DNA from: Caballeronia temeraria
GTDB lineage: Bacteria > Pseudomonadota > Gammaproteobacteria > Burkholderiales > Burkholderiaceae
Assembly (NCBI RefSeq): GCF_001544795.2
Contig: NZ_FCOI02000004.1
Coordinates: 372,001-436,000, forward strand
Reading direction: 5' to 3'
DNA: 64,000 bases
The notes below the pieces were generated by a model. That model was not told the origin of the DNA. It saw only the letters and a program-made list of their open reading frames with translations, and made no database searches. This document shows positions 34,727 through 43,562 of the stretch, piece by piece; the stretch's first letter is position 1, and the number at the start of each line of letters is the position of its first letter. The position numbers and the translations under genes are program-made.

Positions 34727-36132
34727 GCATGGACTGGCGCATCCCCGACGTGCCCGAGCGCGAACCCACCGAGCCGCCTTCGGTCTGGATCGCCGCGGCC
34801 GCGTTGTTCATCGCCCTGATTGCGGGCTTCATCCTCACCTTCCTCAACTGGAAACAAGGGACATCCATCGTCTCGGCCAGGTTCTTTGCCTGTGCGCTCG
34901 CCGTTCCGGTGCTGATTTGGGGCGTGTTCTGTGGCTTTCTCTACCTGCACTCCGAAGACTGGAATAACCGCGTGGCATGGTGGAATTTCCTTCGCCAGGA
35001 TCACTTCAACGATTGGCGCGGCTGGGCGCAGTGGAACCTGTCGATTCTCGATGTCGTGACGCTCGCGCCCGAAACCGAACTCGCCGAACGCATGCTCGGG
35101 CTGGAGGGGACGCCGCCCGCAAACGCAGGCAAGATCCTGACGTTACCTCGCAACGGCATCGACGACATACTCACGCAACTCGTGACGCCGCTCGCGGGCA
35201 CGCTTGGGCGCTTTGCCGGCAAGCGAACCATCCACATTGCGATTCAATCCGGTAACGAGACACATCTGGCAATTTTGCGCGGCGTGCTGCAACGACTGGA
35301 CATCGCGCACGCGAGCATCGCCATGTCGCGCTTCGAAGCGAAAGCGCTTCCGAACCTTCTCGATGATTGGATGGCCAATCAGAAGGTGCGGCCCGGTTAC
35401 GGCTACCGACGGCAAACGATGATGCCGGATTTGTGTCTCGTGCTCGCTTGCCAACTCAATGAGCACGCCACGCCATCGCCCGCCTCCGAGGCGGCCGTGG
35501 CCTTGCTGTTCGGGTCATGGCACTTTCTCGAGGACGCGAAGCTCAAGCCCAAGGCCCGCTTGTTTCGCCCCATTCCCACGGCGACGGATGAGATTCCCGA
35601 TGCGCTCAAAACGCTGATCGCCGCGGAGCCGACGCCTCTCAAGCGGCTGCGCAATCTGTGGCTCAGCAATCTGGCCAAGCGCGATGGGCATGTCGTGAGA
35701 GCGATCGCGAAGGACAGCGAGCCAGCACTGACCGTGCTCGATCTCGATCAGGCGCTGGGCGTCTCGGGGCCGGCCAGTTCAATGCTGCTGCAAGCACTCG
35801 CCGCGCAGGCCGTGTTCAATGGACAAGGACCACAACTCGTCGGCATGCCTGACGCGGACGGCCTGCGCCTCAATCTCGTTGGAAACGAATACGCGCCGGT
35901 CGAGAACGCCAAGGAGCCGGAAATCGACTTTTGGGAAGGGTCCATTTCTGCCGGAGTCGGTTGCCTCACCTGCCTGCTCATGCTCTGCGCCATCGAACTG
36001 GATGCCGGTCCAGCCTGGTCGTTGAGCGTGATTGGCGTCGCCGTTTTCCTTCTGTTCGTCGGCATGCCGGCGGGGGCGATCTTCAAGCGGCGTAGGGTAA
36101 CGGACGAGTTTTATCGGCGCGTGAATCGATAA
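34723..36132 (+). CDS. T6SS-island membrane protein of unknown function
   Basis: 469 residues from ATG 34723, overlapping the PAAR gene stop by 4 bp. Two N-terminal helices (VWIAAAALFIALIAGFILTFL; FFACALAVPVLIWGVFCGFLY) and two C-terminal ones (GVGCLTCLLMLCAIEL; SLSVIGVAVFLLFVGMPAGAIF) flank a ~330-residue soluble region with ILTLPRNGIDDILTQLV and an IHIAIQSGNETHLAILRGVL Rossmann-like stretch. Not recognised as a core T6SS component. Tight coupling to vgrG/PAAR suggests an accessory or second immunity function at the inner membrane. Confidence 0.65.
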   Translation: MSMDWRIPDVPEREPTEPPSVWIAAAALFIALIAGFILTFLNWKQGTSIVSARFFACALAVPVLIWGVFCGFLYLHSEDWNNRVAWWNFLRQDHFNDWRGWAQWNLSILDVVTLAPETELAERMLGLEGTPPANAGKILTLPRNGIDDILTQLVTPLAGTLGRFAGKRTIHIAIQSGNETHLAILRGVLQRLDIAHASIAMSRFEAKALPNLLDDWMANQKVRPGYGYRRQTMMPDLCLVLACQLNEHATPSPASEAAVALLFGSWHFLEDAKLKPKARLFRPIPTATDEIPDALKTLIAAEPTPLKRLRNLWLSNLAKRDGHVVRAIAKDSEPALTVLDLDQALGVSGPASSMLLQALAAQAVFNGQGPQLVGMPDADGLRLNLVGNEYAPVENAKEPEIDFWEGSISAGVGCLTCLLMLCAIELDAGPAWSLSVIGVAVFLLFVGMPAGAIFKRRRVTDEFYRRVNR

Positions 36133-36157
36133 AAAACGCCCCGACCAAGCCGGGGCG
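36131..36157 (-). terminator. Leftward-facing intrinsic terminator
   Basis: CGCCCCG (36137-36143), a 7-base loop, and CGGGGCG (36151-36157). The run of six A's lies on the left, so the U-tract exists only for minus-strand transcripts. It directly overlaps the end of the plus-strand gene at 36132, so it would shield the T6SS island from antisense transcription more than end its own mRNA. Confidence 0.6.
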
Positions 36158-36323
36158 AAGGGTACGAGACCACCTTGTGTAGCGATGGAGCTACCCGGCG
36201 AGCATAGGCAACTGCACGCGCGCTTCAAACCAGTAAAGTCCGAAACATCGCGCGCGCCTTCAGAATCGCCGGGCATTGCCGATAACAAACGCAAACATCA
36301 ACCAGGCATCGCCACCCGACACG

Positions 36324-37367
36324 ATGAATCGCGACCCATCCCAAAGTTCGCTCGAAGCCGCTTTCCTCCGGCATGAAGACTCGCTCGCGCCGCCCGAACG
36401 CGCGCTCGGCGAGGACGATCACGCCGTCTATCGCACGCTGCTCGAATCGACCAAGGCGATTCCCTGGAAGATCGACTGGGCCACGATGGAATTCGCCTAC
36501 ATCGGTCCTCAGATCGAGGCGCTGCTCGGCTGGGCGCCGTCGTCGTGGAAGACGGTGAACGACTGGGCCGAGCGCATGCATCCGGAGGACCGCGAGGCGG
36601 TAGTCAACTTCTGCGTCTCGCAATCGCAGGCGGGCACCGATCACGAAGCCGATTACCGCGCGCTCACCCGCGACGGCGGCTACGTCTGGCTGCGCGATGT
36701 CGTGCATGTCGAGCGTAACGAGAAAGGCGAGGTCGAGGCGCTCATCGGCTTCATGTTCGATATCAGCGAACGCAAGCGCACCGAGGAAAAGCTCGCGCAG
36801 ATGCAGCGGGAACTCGAGCGCCTGTCGTTCAGCGACAGCCTGACGGGCGTCGGCAACCGCCGCCGTTTCGACGACGTGATGGCGCGCGAATGGCACGCCG
36901 CCAGCGAATCGGGCAAGCCGCTGTCGCTCGTGATGATCGATATCGACTTCTTCAAGTCGTACAACGATTACTACGGCCACGTTCAGGGCGACGAATGTCT
37001 GAAGCGCATCGCGCGCGTGCTCGGCGAGGCGGCGGGTCCGCAACACTTTCTCGGGCGCTTCGGCGGCGAGGAATTCGCGCTGATTCTCGCCGATACCGAC
37101 GCCGAAGCCGCGATGCGCATCGCCGAACGTTGCCGCGCGCTGATCGCCGACGAAGCGATTCCCCACGTGCGCTCGCCGCACGATCAACAGGTGACGGCGA
37201 GCTTCGGCGTAGGCACCGTCGTGCCGGGCGAGCGCCTCGACGTGACGACGTTCATCAATCTGACCGACGCGCAGTTGTATCAGGCGAAGGACAACGGCCG
37301 CAACCGCATCGCGGCCGTGGATCGCGCGGGCATGCGCGGCGAGGCGTTCAAGGCCCAGACGCGCTGA
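36324..37367 (+). CDS. PAS-GGDEF diguanylate cyclase
   Basis: 347 residues from ATG 36324. A PAS_3 domain lies at about residues 40-165 (FAYIGPQIEALLGWAP, GYVWLRDVVHVERNEKG, FDISERKRTEE), followed by a short coiled coil and a GGDEF domain with an intact active site, GRFGGEEF (GGEEF at 247-251). The product-inhibition I-site RxxD is absent: the aligned positions 238 and 241 are Gly and His. It makes the second messenger c-di-GMP in the cytosol in response to a PAS-sensed cue, without feedback inhibition at the I-site. Confidence 0.9.
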   Translation: MNRDPSQSSLEAAFLRHEDSLAPPERALGEDDHAVYRTLLESTKAIPWKIDWATMEFAYIGPQIEALLGWAPSSWKTVNDWAERMHPEDREAVVNFCVSQSQAGTDHEADYRALTRDGGYVWLRDVVHVERNEKGEVEALIGFMFDISERKRTEEKLAQMQRELERLSFSDSLTGVGNRRRFDDVMAREWHAASESGKPLSLVMIDIDFFKSYNDYYGHVQGDECLKRIARVLGEAAGPQHFLGRFGGEEFALILADTDAEAAMRIAERCRALIADEAIPHVRSPHDQQVTASFGVGTVVPGERLDVTTFINLTDAQLYQAKDNGRNRIAAVDRAGMRGEAFKAQTR

Positions 37368-37370
37368 TCG

Positions 37371-38072
37371 TCAGACGCGGCCCGTCACCGGAATCGCCGC
37401 GCCCGTGATGCATTGCGCATCCGGCGACAGCAGGAACGCGATCACCGCGCCGAGCGCGTCCGGGGGCACCCAGCGCGAGAAATCGGCGGTGGGCATGTCG
37501 CGGCGGTTCGGCGCGGTATCGATGATCGACGGCAACACCGCGTTCACCGTCACGCCCTTGTCCTTCAGTTCTTCGGCGAGCGCTTCGGTCAGCCGCAGCA
37601 GCGCGGCCTTCGATGCCGCGTAAGCGCCCATGCCCGTTCCCGCTTTCATCGCCGCAAGCGCACCGATATTGACGATGCGCCCGCCTTCCTTCGCGCTCAA
37701 GTGCGCGAGCGCCGCCTTCGACGCGTTCAGCGCGGTTTTCACGTTGACGTCGAACATGGACTGCCAGGCGTCGACGCTGCCGTCCGCGATCGTTTCCCAC
37801 GTGAATGCGCCGGCCACGTTCACGAGCGCATCGAGTCCGCCGGTCTGCCCGACGATCGTATCGATGGCCTTTTGCGCCGAGTTCGCATCCGTCAGATCGA
37901 TGCCGGTCACGAAGCACGCATCGTCGAGCGGCGCAGGCAATGCTTCCGATGCCGCGCCGTGGCCGATCATCGCCACGCGCGCGCCGCGCCCGGCGAGCAC
38001 GCGCGCGGTCGCGAGTCCCAGACTGCCGAAGCCGCCCGTGATGGCGACGATCTTTCCTTCGAGGCTATCCAT
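37371..38072 (-). CDS. Short-chain dehydrogenase/reductase
   Basis: 233 residues, classical SDR size. The cofactor motif is TGGFGSLGLATARVLAGRGA (TGxxxxLG variant), followed by NVAGAF for the NNAG motif and the catalytic YAASK. The ending (GAVIAFLLSPDAQCITGAAIPVTG) is typical. The NAD(P)H preference and the substrate are unknown. The gene converges on the diguanylate cyclase with only 3 bp between stops. Confidence 0.88.
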   Translation of the reverse strand: MDSLEGKIVAITGGFGSLGLATARVLAGRGARVAMIGHGAASEALPAPLDDACFVTGIDLTDANSAQKAIDTIVGQTGGLDALVNVAGAFTWETIADGSVDAWQSMFDVNVKTALNASKAALAHLSAKEGGRIVNIGALAAMKAGTGMGAYAASKAALLRLTEALAEELKDKGVTVNAVLPSIIDTAPNRRDMPTADFSRWVPPDALGAVIAFLLSPDAQCITGAAIPVTGRV

Positions 38073-38140
38073 TGCGTTGTCGCTCCGTTCGATGACGTCA
38101 GCTCAAGCATAGGACGGAACGCGGCGCGCATCCGCCTGCT

Positions 38141-39691
38141 TTATTCAGCCAACGCCTCGCCCGATGCCTTCGCGCCGCCTTCGACCGCGCCGCGGCCCGC
38201 GAGCAGCCAGACCGCCGCCGCGATCGTCAGCGCGCACAAACCCGCGACGCCGAGCGCAGCGCCGAAGCCGCTCGCGAAGCTCTCGCGCGCGATTCCCACG
38301 ATCGCCGCGCCTTGCGCGCCGGACAGGCGCTCGCCCGCATGCGCGAGATCGCCCGCGAGCAGGCGCGAGAGAAACGACGCGTCGAGTACGTTCGCGGCAT
38401 CGGCGAGACTGGAAGCGCGGGCATCGAGCGCGGCATGCGTGCGCGTCGCGAGCACGGCGCCCAGCACACCGACCGATGTGACGATCGCGGTGAAACGCGT
38501 CGTCGTGCTGATCCCCGATGCCATGCCGGTGCGATTCGCCGGCACGCACGCCATGATCGCCTTTTGCGTGTCGCCGTTGAGCACGCCCGCGCCGAGGCCC
38601 GTGACGATCATGCCCGCCGCGATCAGCGCGTAATTCGCCGTGCCCGCGAAGAGCGCCGTCAGCAGATTCCCCACGCCGATGGTCGCAAGACCGAGCGTCA
38701 GCAGCGTCATGCCGGGCACGCGCCTGCCGAGCGACGCGCCGATGCGCGGCCCCACGACCATCGCGATCGCGAACGGCAGCATCCCGATGCCCGCGCGCAC
38801 CGCCGGCAGGCCGAACGCGTTTTGCAGATAGAGCGGCAGGAACGTCATCATGACTTGCGCGCAGGCGGCGTAGCCGAACATCGCGAGCACGGCGGCGACG
38901 AAGCGCGGTTGGCGAAAGAGCGCGAGATCGATCATCGCGTGCTCGCGCGAACGCTGCACCCGCACGAACGCGATGAAAAGTACCGCGCACGCGCCGAGCC
39001 GCGCGACGGTGCGCCAGTCGGTCCAGCCGCTGGCTTGCGCGTCGATCAGCGCCCAGACGCCGAGCGCGAGCGCGGCGGCGAAGAGCGCGCTGCCCGCGAG
39101 ATCGAGCGATCCGGCGTCGGGGTTGCGCGACTCGCGCATGCCGCGCCAGGCGCACGCGGCGAGCACCGCGCAGATCGGCAGATTCATCAGAAAGATCCAG
39201 CGCCAGCCGGCCCATTGCGTGATGACGCCGCCCACGAGCGGCGCGATCGTCGTCGAGACGCCCATGCACGTGCCCCACACCGCCCACGCGCGGGCGCGCG
39301 CCGCGCCTTCGTGGAACGTGTTCGCGATGATCGCGAGCGCCGATGTGAGCAGCATCGCCGCGCCGACGCCCTTCGCCGCGCGCGCCAAGTTCAGCGCCAG
39401 CGCCGACGGCGCGAGCCCGCAACCGAGCGACGCGAGGAAGAACGCCGCGAGCCCCGCGATCAGCATCTTCTTGCGGCCGACGCGATCGGCGAGCGCGCCC
39501 GCGGGCAGCAGACACGCGGCGAACGCGACCATGTACGCGCTCACGACCCATTCGACATCGGCGAAACCGGCGTGAAAGTCGCGCGCGATGGACGGCAGCG
39601 CGACCGCGACGACGTTCGTATCGAGCGTGATGAGCGCGCACGTCGCGGATGCGGTGAGCAGGACAAAGCGGCTTTCGGATGTGTTCGACAT
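38141..39691 (-). CDS. DHA2-family (EmrB/QacA) MFS efflux transporter
   Basis: 516 residues, 14 predicted helices. ITLDTNVVAVALPSIARDFHAG in helix 1 is the DHA2 motif D1 region; ADRVGRKKML is motif A; AMLLTSALAIIANTF lies in helix 4-5; GAGVLNGDTQKAIMACVP in the second half. This is a proton-driven drug or metabolite exporter of the inner membrane. It is divergent from a LysR gene across 106 bp, suggesting inducible efflux. No membrane-fusion or outer-membrane partner is adjacent. Confidence 0.9.
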   Translation of the reverse strand: MSNTSESRFVLLTASATCALITLDTNVVAVALPSIARDFHAGFADVEWVVSAYMVAFAACLLPAGALADRVGRKKMLIAGLAAFFLASLGCGLAPSALALNLARAAKGVGAAMLLTSALAIIANTFHEGAARARAWAVWGTCMGVSTTIAPLVGGVITQWAGWRWIFLMNLPICAVLAACAWRGMRESRNPDAGSLDLAGSALFAAALALGVWALIDAQASGWTDWRTVARLGACAVLFIAFVRVQRSREHAMIDLALFRQPRFVAAVLAMFGYAACAQVMMTFLPLYLQNAFGLPAVRAGIGMLPFAIAMVVGPRIGASLGRRVPGMTLLTLGLATIGVGNLLTALFAGTANYALIAAGMIVTGLGAGVLNGDTQKAIMACVPANRTGMASGISTTTRFTAIVTSVGVLGAVLATRTHAALDARASSLADAANVLDASFLSRLLAGDLAHAGERLSGAQGAAIVGIARESFASGFGAALGVAGLCALTIAAAVWLLAGRGAVEGGAKASGEALAE

Positions 39692-39774
39692 ATCGATGCG
39701 CGGAAAAGACGGAACGGTCTCCCGATGCTAGTGGCGCTCGTCTTGCCTGTCATTGGCATAGAATTGCGGAATAA

Positions 39775-39789
39775 TTATCGAATTCGTAA
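39775..39789. promoter_or_regulatory. Candidate LysR operator
   Basis: TTA-TCGAATTCG-TAA is a near-perfect AT-flanked dyad centred on GAATTC, eight bases before the LysR start and between the divergent LysR and efflux genes. Its position near the LysR start suits autorepression. Confidence 0.4.
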
Positions 39790-39797
39790 ATACGGAA

Positions 39798-40667
39798 ATG
39801 CCCGTCGAACTCCGTCACGTGCGCTGTTTTCTGAGCGTCGCACGGCATCTGCACTTCGCGCGCGCGGCCGAAGAACTCGGCATCGCGCCGCCCGCGCTCA
39901 CCAGGCAGATTCAGGAAGCCGAACGGCTGCTCGGCGTGCGGCTGTTTCATCGGACGAAGCGTTCGGTCGCGTTGACGGCGGCGGGCGAGGCTTATCTGAC
40001 CGAGGCCGTCGGCGCGCTCGATCATCTCGCGCGCGGTGCGGAGCGCGCGGCGCTGGCCGAACGCGGGGAGCTCGGGAAGATCGTCATCGGGTATGTCGGG
40101 TCGGCGGTGTATTCCGGCGTGCTTCAGGCGACGGTGCGCGGCTTTCGGGCGCGCTATCCGCAAGTCGAGATCGGCATCGAGGAAATCGTGATGCGCGAAG
40201 CCGGCGCGCTGTTGATGGAAGGCCGCATCGATATCGCATATGTGCGTCCGCCCGTGCCGTCTCCGGATGGCGTCGAGGCGCGCACCGTGCATCGCGATGA
40301 ATTCATCGTCGCGCTGCCCGCCGATTCTCCGCTGGCGGCGTCGCGCGTCATCACGCCGGCGCAGTTGCGCGATCAGTCCTTCGTCGTGCCCGAGCAGGAA
40401 TCCGGCACGCTCGAAGTGGCGCGGCGCGGGCGCTTCAAGGCGCGGGTCGTCGCGCAGCCGGGCACGCTCTCGGATGTGCTCGCGCATGTGTCGCTCGGCG
40501 GCGATGTCGCCGTCGTGCCGCGTTCGCTCGCGCAATGCGTGACGGTGCCGGGCGTCGAGTATCGGGAGATCGCGGGGAAAGCGGTGCCGTCGGAAGTGGC
40601 GATGGTGTATCGCCGGTTCGAGCGCGCGGCGGCGGTCAAGGCGTATCTGGATTTCGCGGCTTCATGA
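39798..40667 (+). CDS. LysR-type transcriptional regulator
   Basis: 289 residues. The HTH is ELRHVRCFLSVARHLHFARAAEELGIAPPALTRQIQEAERLLGVRLFHR. The effector domain has IAYVRPPVPSPDGVEARTV. It is divergent from the DHA2 efflux pump, which it probably controls. Its 3' end overlaps the convergent pyruvyl-transferase-like gene by 6 bp. Confidence 0.88.
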   Translation: MPVELRHVRCFLSVARHLHFARAAEELGIAPPALTRQIQEAERLLGVRLFHRTKRSVALTAAGEAYLTEAVGALDHLARGAERAALAERGELGKIVIGYVGSAVYSGVLQATVRGFRARYPQVEIGIEEIVMREAGALLMEGRIDIAYVRPPVPSPDGVEARTVHRDEFIVALPADSPLAASRVITPAQLRDQSFVVPEQESGTLEVARRGRFKARVVAQPGTLSDVLAHVSLGGDVAVVPRSLAQCVTVPGVEYREIAGKAVPSEVAMVYRRFERAAAVKAYLDFAAS

Positions 40668-41870
40668 CCGAAGCGCGGATCGCGCGATCGGCTCGAATCC
40701 CGCGCGATGCGCTCTCGCAAGCGCCGATGCCTTGTCGCGCAGCGCCGCGCGGCCCATCGACAAGGCTTCGCGCATCGCCACGTGCAGTTCTCCGATGGAC
40801 ACCACGCCCGGCGCACCCGCGATTTCCCATGTCGATGCATACGCGCGCTGCTTCGCGGCATCCGCGTGCTGGAAATTCACACGCGGCAAGCCGTACGCCA
40901 TCGCGATGATCCGGCCGTGCAGGCTGCTGCCCGCGAAGCCCGCGCTCCTCGCGATCAGCGCGCAGATATCCCAGACGTCGAGCGACTCGACGATCCGCAC
41001 GCCAGCGTGACGCATGCGCGCCGCGAGACGCCGATAAACCGCGATGTCGTCGTGCCACGGCGCGGCGCCCGCGCGAAAGAGCGCGATGCCCAGGCCGGTC
41101 CATTGCCCGATCAGATCCAGCTGATGCGCGACGTGCGCGAGCGTCGCGTCATCGCCGAAATCCGCGCTGAACTGAACCGCCAGATAGCCGTGCGGAAACG
41201 CGCGGCGCGTGTCGGGGCGCTCGCGGATGCGCGCATCGAACAGTTCGGCGACCATCGATGCCGGATCGGGCGCGAGCCGCGCATCGATGCCGGCGCGCTT
41301 CAGGATGGACTGCGTGTGCGTGTCTCTCACGCTGAGTTCATCGGCTGATCGAAGTTTGGCCAGCACTTCGGCGCGGAAGGCGTCGTCGAGGGCGTCGAGC
41401 GTCGCGCCGCCGATCGCGTTGAAGCAGATCGACGCCGCTTGCGGAAACGTCTCGCGTCCGGCGATATAAGGCGCGAGCGCGTCGGTGCCGAGTTCGGCGC
41501 GCGCCCAGGCGTGGCGATCCGTCGCGCGCGAGCCGTATCGGGCGATGCACGCTTGCGCTTCGTCGGGCGTGGTCAGCATCACGGCGGCTTCCCACGCGTC
41601 GCACGTGAGCAACTCGCCGCCCGCGTGAATCAGGGCCACGGGTTCTTCGCGCCAGCGCTCGCTCATTTGCGAAATCGCGGCGATGTCATGCCCGCCGAGC
41701 GCGCGCAGGTCTCGTCGCGCGCATCCGGCGAATTGCAACTTGACCTCGGGCCGATGCTCCGCGAGCAGCGCCGCGACGACATGCGCGAACAACATGTCGC
41801 CGAAGTTGTGGCGGTCGAACGCGCCGAAGACGATGATCCGGCGCTTCGCCGACTCAGCAGCGTTAGCCAA
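40662..41870 (-). CDS. Polysaccharide pyruvyl-transferase family protein
   Basis: 402 residues. The N-terminal glycosyltransferase-B-like nucleotide region is IIVFGAFDRHNFGDMLFAHVV, and the family hallmark near the C-terminus is SSLHGRIIAMAYGLPRVNFQ. Such enzymes transfer pyruvate from phosphoenolpyruvate to sugars of exopolysaccharide. No glycan biosynthesis genes are near, so the acceptor is unknown and the gene may be a stand-alone orphan. No signal peptide, so cytosolic. Confidence 0.78.
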   Translation of the reverse strand: MANAAESAKRRIIVFGAFDRHNFGDMLFAHVVAALLAEHRPEVKLQFAGCARRDLRALGGHDIAAISQMSERWREEPVALIHAGGELLTCDAWEAAVMLTTPDEAQACIARYGSRATDRHAWARAELGTDALAPYIAGRETFPQAASICFNAIGGATLDALDDAFRAEVLAKLRSADELSVRDTHTQSILKRAGIDARLAPDPASMVAELFDARIRERPDTRRAFPHGYLAVQFSADFGDDATLAHVAHQLDLIGQWTGLGIALFRAGAAPWHDDIAVYRRLAARMRHAGVRIVESLDVWDICALIARSAGFAGSSLHGRIIAMAYGLPRVNFQHADAAKQRAYASTWEIAGAPGVVSIGELHVAMREALSMGRAALRDKASALARAHRAGFEPIARSALRS

Positions 41871-41968
41871 ACGGCCACCTGTTCGCGCGACGCGTCATCC
41901 GGCAGCATGGACGGGTCCTTCGTAAGGAACCCTCAAATTCTGAATTTGGAGTCGAACACATGTTGAGC

Positions 41969-42015
41969 TTGCACACCGTGAATGGCGTTCTGTTAAAGTA
42001 CACTCCAGCGTACAC
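41969..42015 (+). promoter_or_regulatory. vapBC promoter/operator region
   Basis: A TTGCAC (41969-41974) and TTAAAG (41993-41998) pair with an 18-bp spacer is a plausible promoter. Overlapping its end are two copies of GTACAC (41998-42003 and 42010-42015) with a 12-base start-to-start period, a possible binding site for the VapB autorepressor. Confidence 0.4.
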
Positions 42016-42028
42016 ACGGAAACCCGTC

Positions 42029-42265
42029 ATGCCCATCACCCGAATTTTCCGCAACGGCAACTCGCAAGCGATCCGCATTCCCGCCGAACTCGCGTACCCC
42101 GACACGGAAACCGAAGTCGAAATAGAACGCGTAGGCGACGAGCTTCGTATCCATCCGGTGCGTCGTTCGCTTGCCGGCGCGCTCGAACGCTTCAAGCGCT
42201 TCGACTCCGATTTCATGGCGTCCGGCCGCAACGAGCCGCAACAAGACGACCGGGAGTTCTTCTGA
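42029..42265 (+). CDS. vapB: VapB-type antitoxin (AbrB/SpoVT fold)
   Basis: 78 residues from ATG 42029. The swapped-hairpin DNA-binding domain is TRIFRNGNSQAIRIPAELAYPDTE. The C-terminal part (GALERFKRFDSDFMASG, DDREFF) wraps the toxin. Its stop overlaps the toxin start by one base (TGATG), giving coupled translation. It represses its own promoter and blocks VapC. Confidence 0.9.
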   Translation: MPITRIFRNGNSQAIRIPAELAYPDTETEVEIERVGDELRIHPVRRSLAGALERFKRFDSDFMASGRNEPQQDDREFF

Positions 42266-42672
42266 TGCCGCGTTATCTGCTCGACACGAACATGTGCATT
42301 TATCTGATGAAGCATCAGCCCGAGCAGGTGGCGCGGCGCTTCGCGCAATGCTACGTCGGCGACGTCGTCATGTCTTCGATCACCTACGCCGAACTGCAAT
42401 TCGGCGTCGCGACGAGCGCGAGCCCCGCGCGCGAGCGTGTCAATCTGGCGTCGCTCGTCGAGCTGATCGAGGTCGCGCCGTTCGGCGAAGATGCCGCCGC
42501 CGCGTATGGCCCGATCAGACACGCGTCGCGAGAACGGAACCGAGGCGCGCTCGACAAGCTGATCGCCGCGCACGCGGTCGCGCTGGGCGTGCCGATCGTC
42601 ACGAACAACGTCAAGGACTTCGAACACTACCCCGGCGTGACCGTCGAAAACTGGCTCGAAGACAAAGCGTGA
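42265..42672 (+). CDS. vapC: VapC-type PIN-domain toxin ribonuclease
   Basis: 135 residues. PIN-domain acidic residues are visible: LLDTNMCIYLM (first Asp), ITYAELQFGV (Glu), GALDKLIAAHAVALG (Asp) and VTNNVKDFEHYPGV (last Asp region). VapC toxins are Mg-dependent endoribonucleases that cleave initiator tRNA or rRNA. The pair is complete and should be functional. It may serve stress persistence or segment stability. Confidence 0.92.
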   Translation: MPRYLLDTNMCIYLMKHQPEQVARRFAQCYVGDVVMSSITYAELQFGVATSASPARERVNLASLVELIEVAPFGEDAAAAYGPIRHASRERNRGALDKLIAAHAVALGVPIVTNNVKDFEHYPGVTVENWLEDKA

Positions 42673-42748
42673 CGCCGCAACTCGCTCTCACGATGCGCTA
42701 ACTCTGCCCCATCAGACTTCCCTCACACGCCGCACGCGGGAGGGAAAG

Positions 42749-42964
42749 ATGAAGATCGAACCGACGCACATCGTCGCCGCATGGCTGATCGCGGCGGACG
42801 CGAAGAACGATGCATCGACCGAAGAAAGGACCGTCGACACGGCCGCCTCTTTCGAACCGATGCGCTACGAAGAACGGGCGCTCGAATCGCGCCCGGATTC
42901 ACGTCAGGCCGTCACGCGCGTGATCCCGCCGCTCGACAGCAGACGCACGCGCTGGCCCGCATAG
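42749..42964 (+). CDS. Possible small protein
   Basis: 71 residues, with a strong ribosome site (GGGAGGGAAAG) right before the ATG and a plausible N-terminal helix (IVAAWLIAADAKND). The last 20 codons overlap the convergent lipoprotein gene by 61 bp, which lowers confidence. No family recognised. Confidence 0.35.
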   Translation: MKIEPTHIVAAWLIAADAKNDASTEERTVDTAASFEPMRYEERALESRPDSRQAVTRVIPPLDSRRTRWPA

Positions 42965-43380
42965 AACATCTGGCCATCGGCGGCCTGCGTGATCGCGCGC
43001 AGATCGCCGTTGTCGAGACGCACGGTGATTTCGAGGCCCTTCTGCCGTTCGAGATGATCCTGAACCTGATCGCCCGCTACCGCGCCCGCGATTCCGCCGA
43101 TCACACCGGCAAGCAAGGAGCCGTGCCCTTCTCCGACGGCGCTGCCCGCGACCGCGCCGAGCAGGCCACCGCCGATCGCGCCGAACGGAGCCGGGTGGCC
43201 GTCGTTGTTCTCGATCGTCACGCCGCGCACGCTTTCGACCGTCGCCATGCGCACGGTTTCTTCGTGCTGCGTCTGCATGCTGTCGTAGACGTCGGCGGAA
43301 CTGCCCATCGACGCGCAACCGCTCATGCCGAGCGTGCAGGCAACGGCCAATGCGCATACGGCGATGGTCGACTTGTTCAT
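42904..43380 (-). CDS. Glycine-zipper outer-membrane lipoprotein (SlyB-like)
   Basis: 158 residues from ATG 43380, preceded by GAGGAG. The lipobox LGMSGC (Cys22) ends the signal. A glycine-zipper 2TM segment, AIGGGLLGAVAGSAVGEG and GVIGGIAGAVAGDQ, occupies the middle. The C-terminal beta-domain is EITVRLDNGDLRAITQ...QRVRLLSSGG. SlyB/PcpY proteins contribute to outer-membrane integrity under stress. An ATG at 43458 is in frame but would bury the signal. Confidence 0.88.
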   Translation of the reverse strand: MNKSTIAVCALAVACTLGMSGCASMGSSADVYDSMQTQHEETVRMATVESVRGVTIENNDGHPAPFGAIGGGLLGAVAGSAVGEGHGSLLAGVIGGIAGAVAGDQVQDHLERQKGLEITVRLDNGDLRAITQAADGQMFYAGQRVRLLSSGGITRVTA

Positions 43381-43562
43381 GTTCTTGCTCCTCAGGTCGG
43401 ACGATTGTCTTGTTGGGCCCGGCTCGCGTTTCGTGTATCGCGATGCCATGAGACGCATCGTAAAGAGGCTGAATGAGCGCCGAATGAGGGGGCGCGGCGC
43501 GCTTGACCTGCATGAATGAAGCGCTTATACAGATCACTCACCGCTCGTGACCGGAGTCCCGA

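Noticed and set aside
38312..40300. 662-codon plus-strand open frame across the efflux pump and LysR gene
   Set aside because: Arg-rich antisense composition over the DHA2 gene; covers two well-supported genes in other frames.
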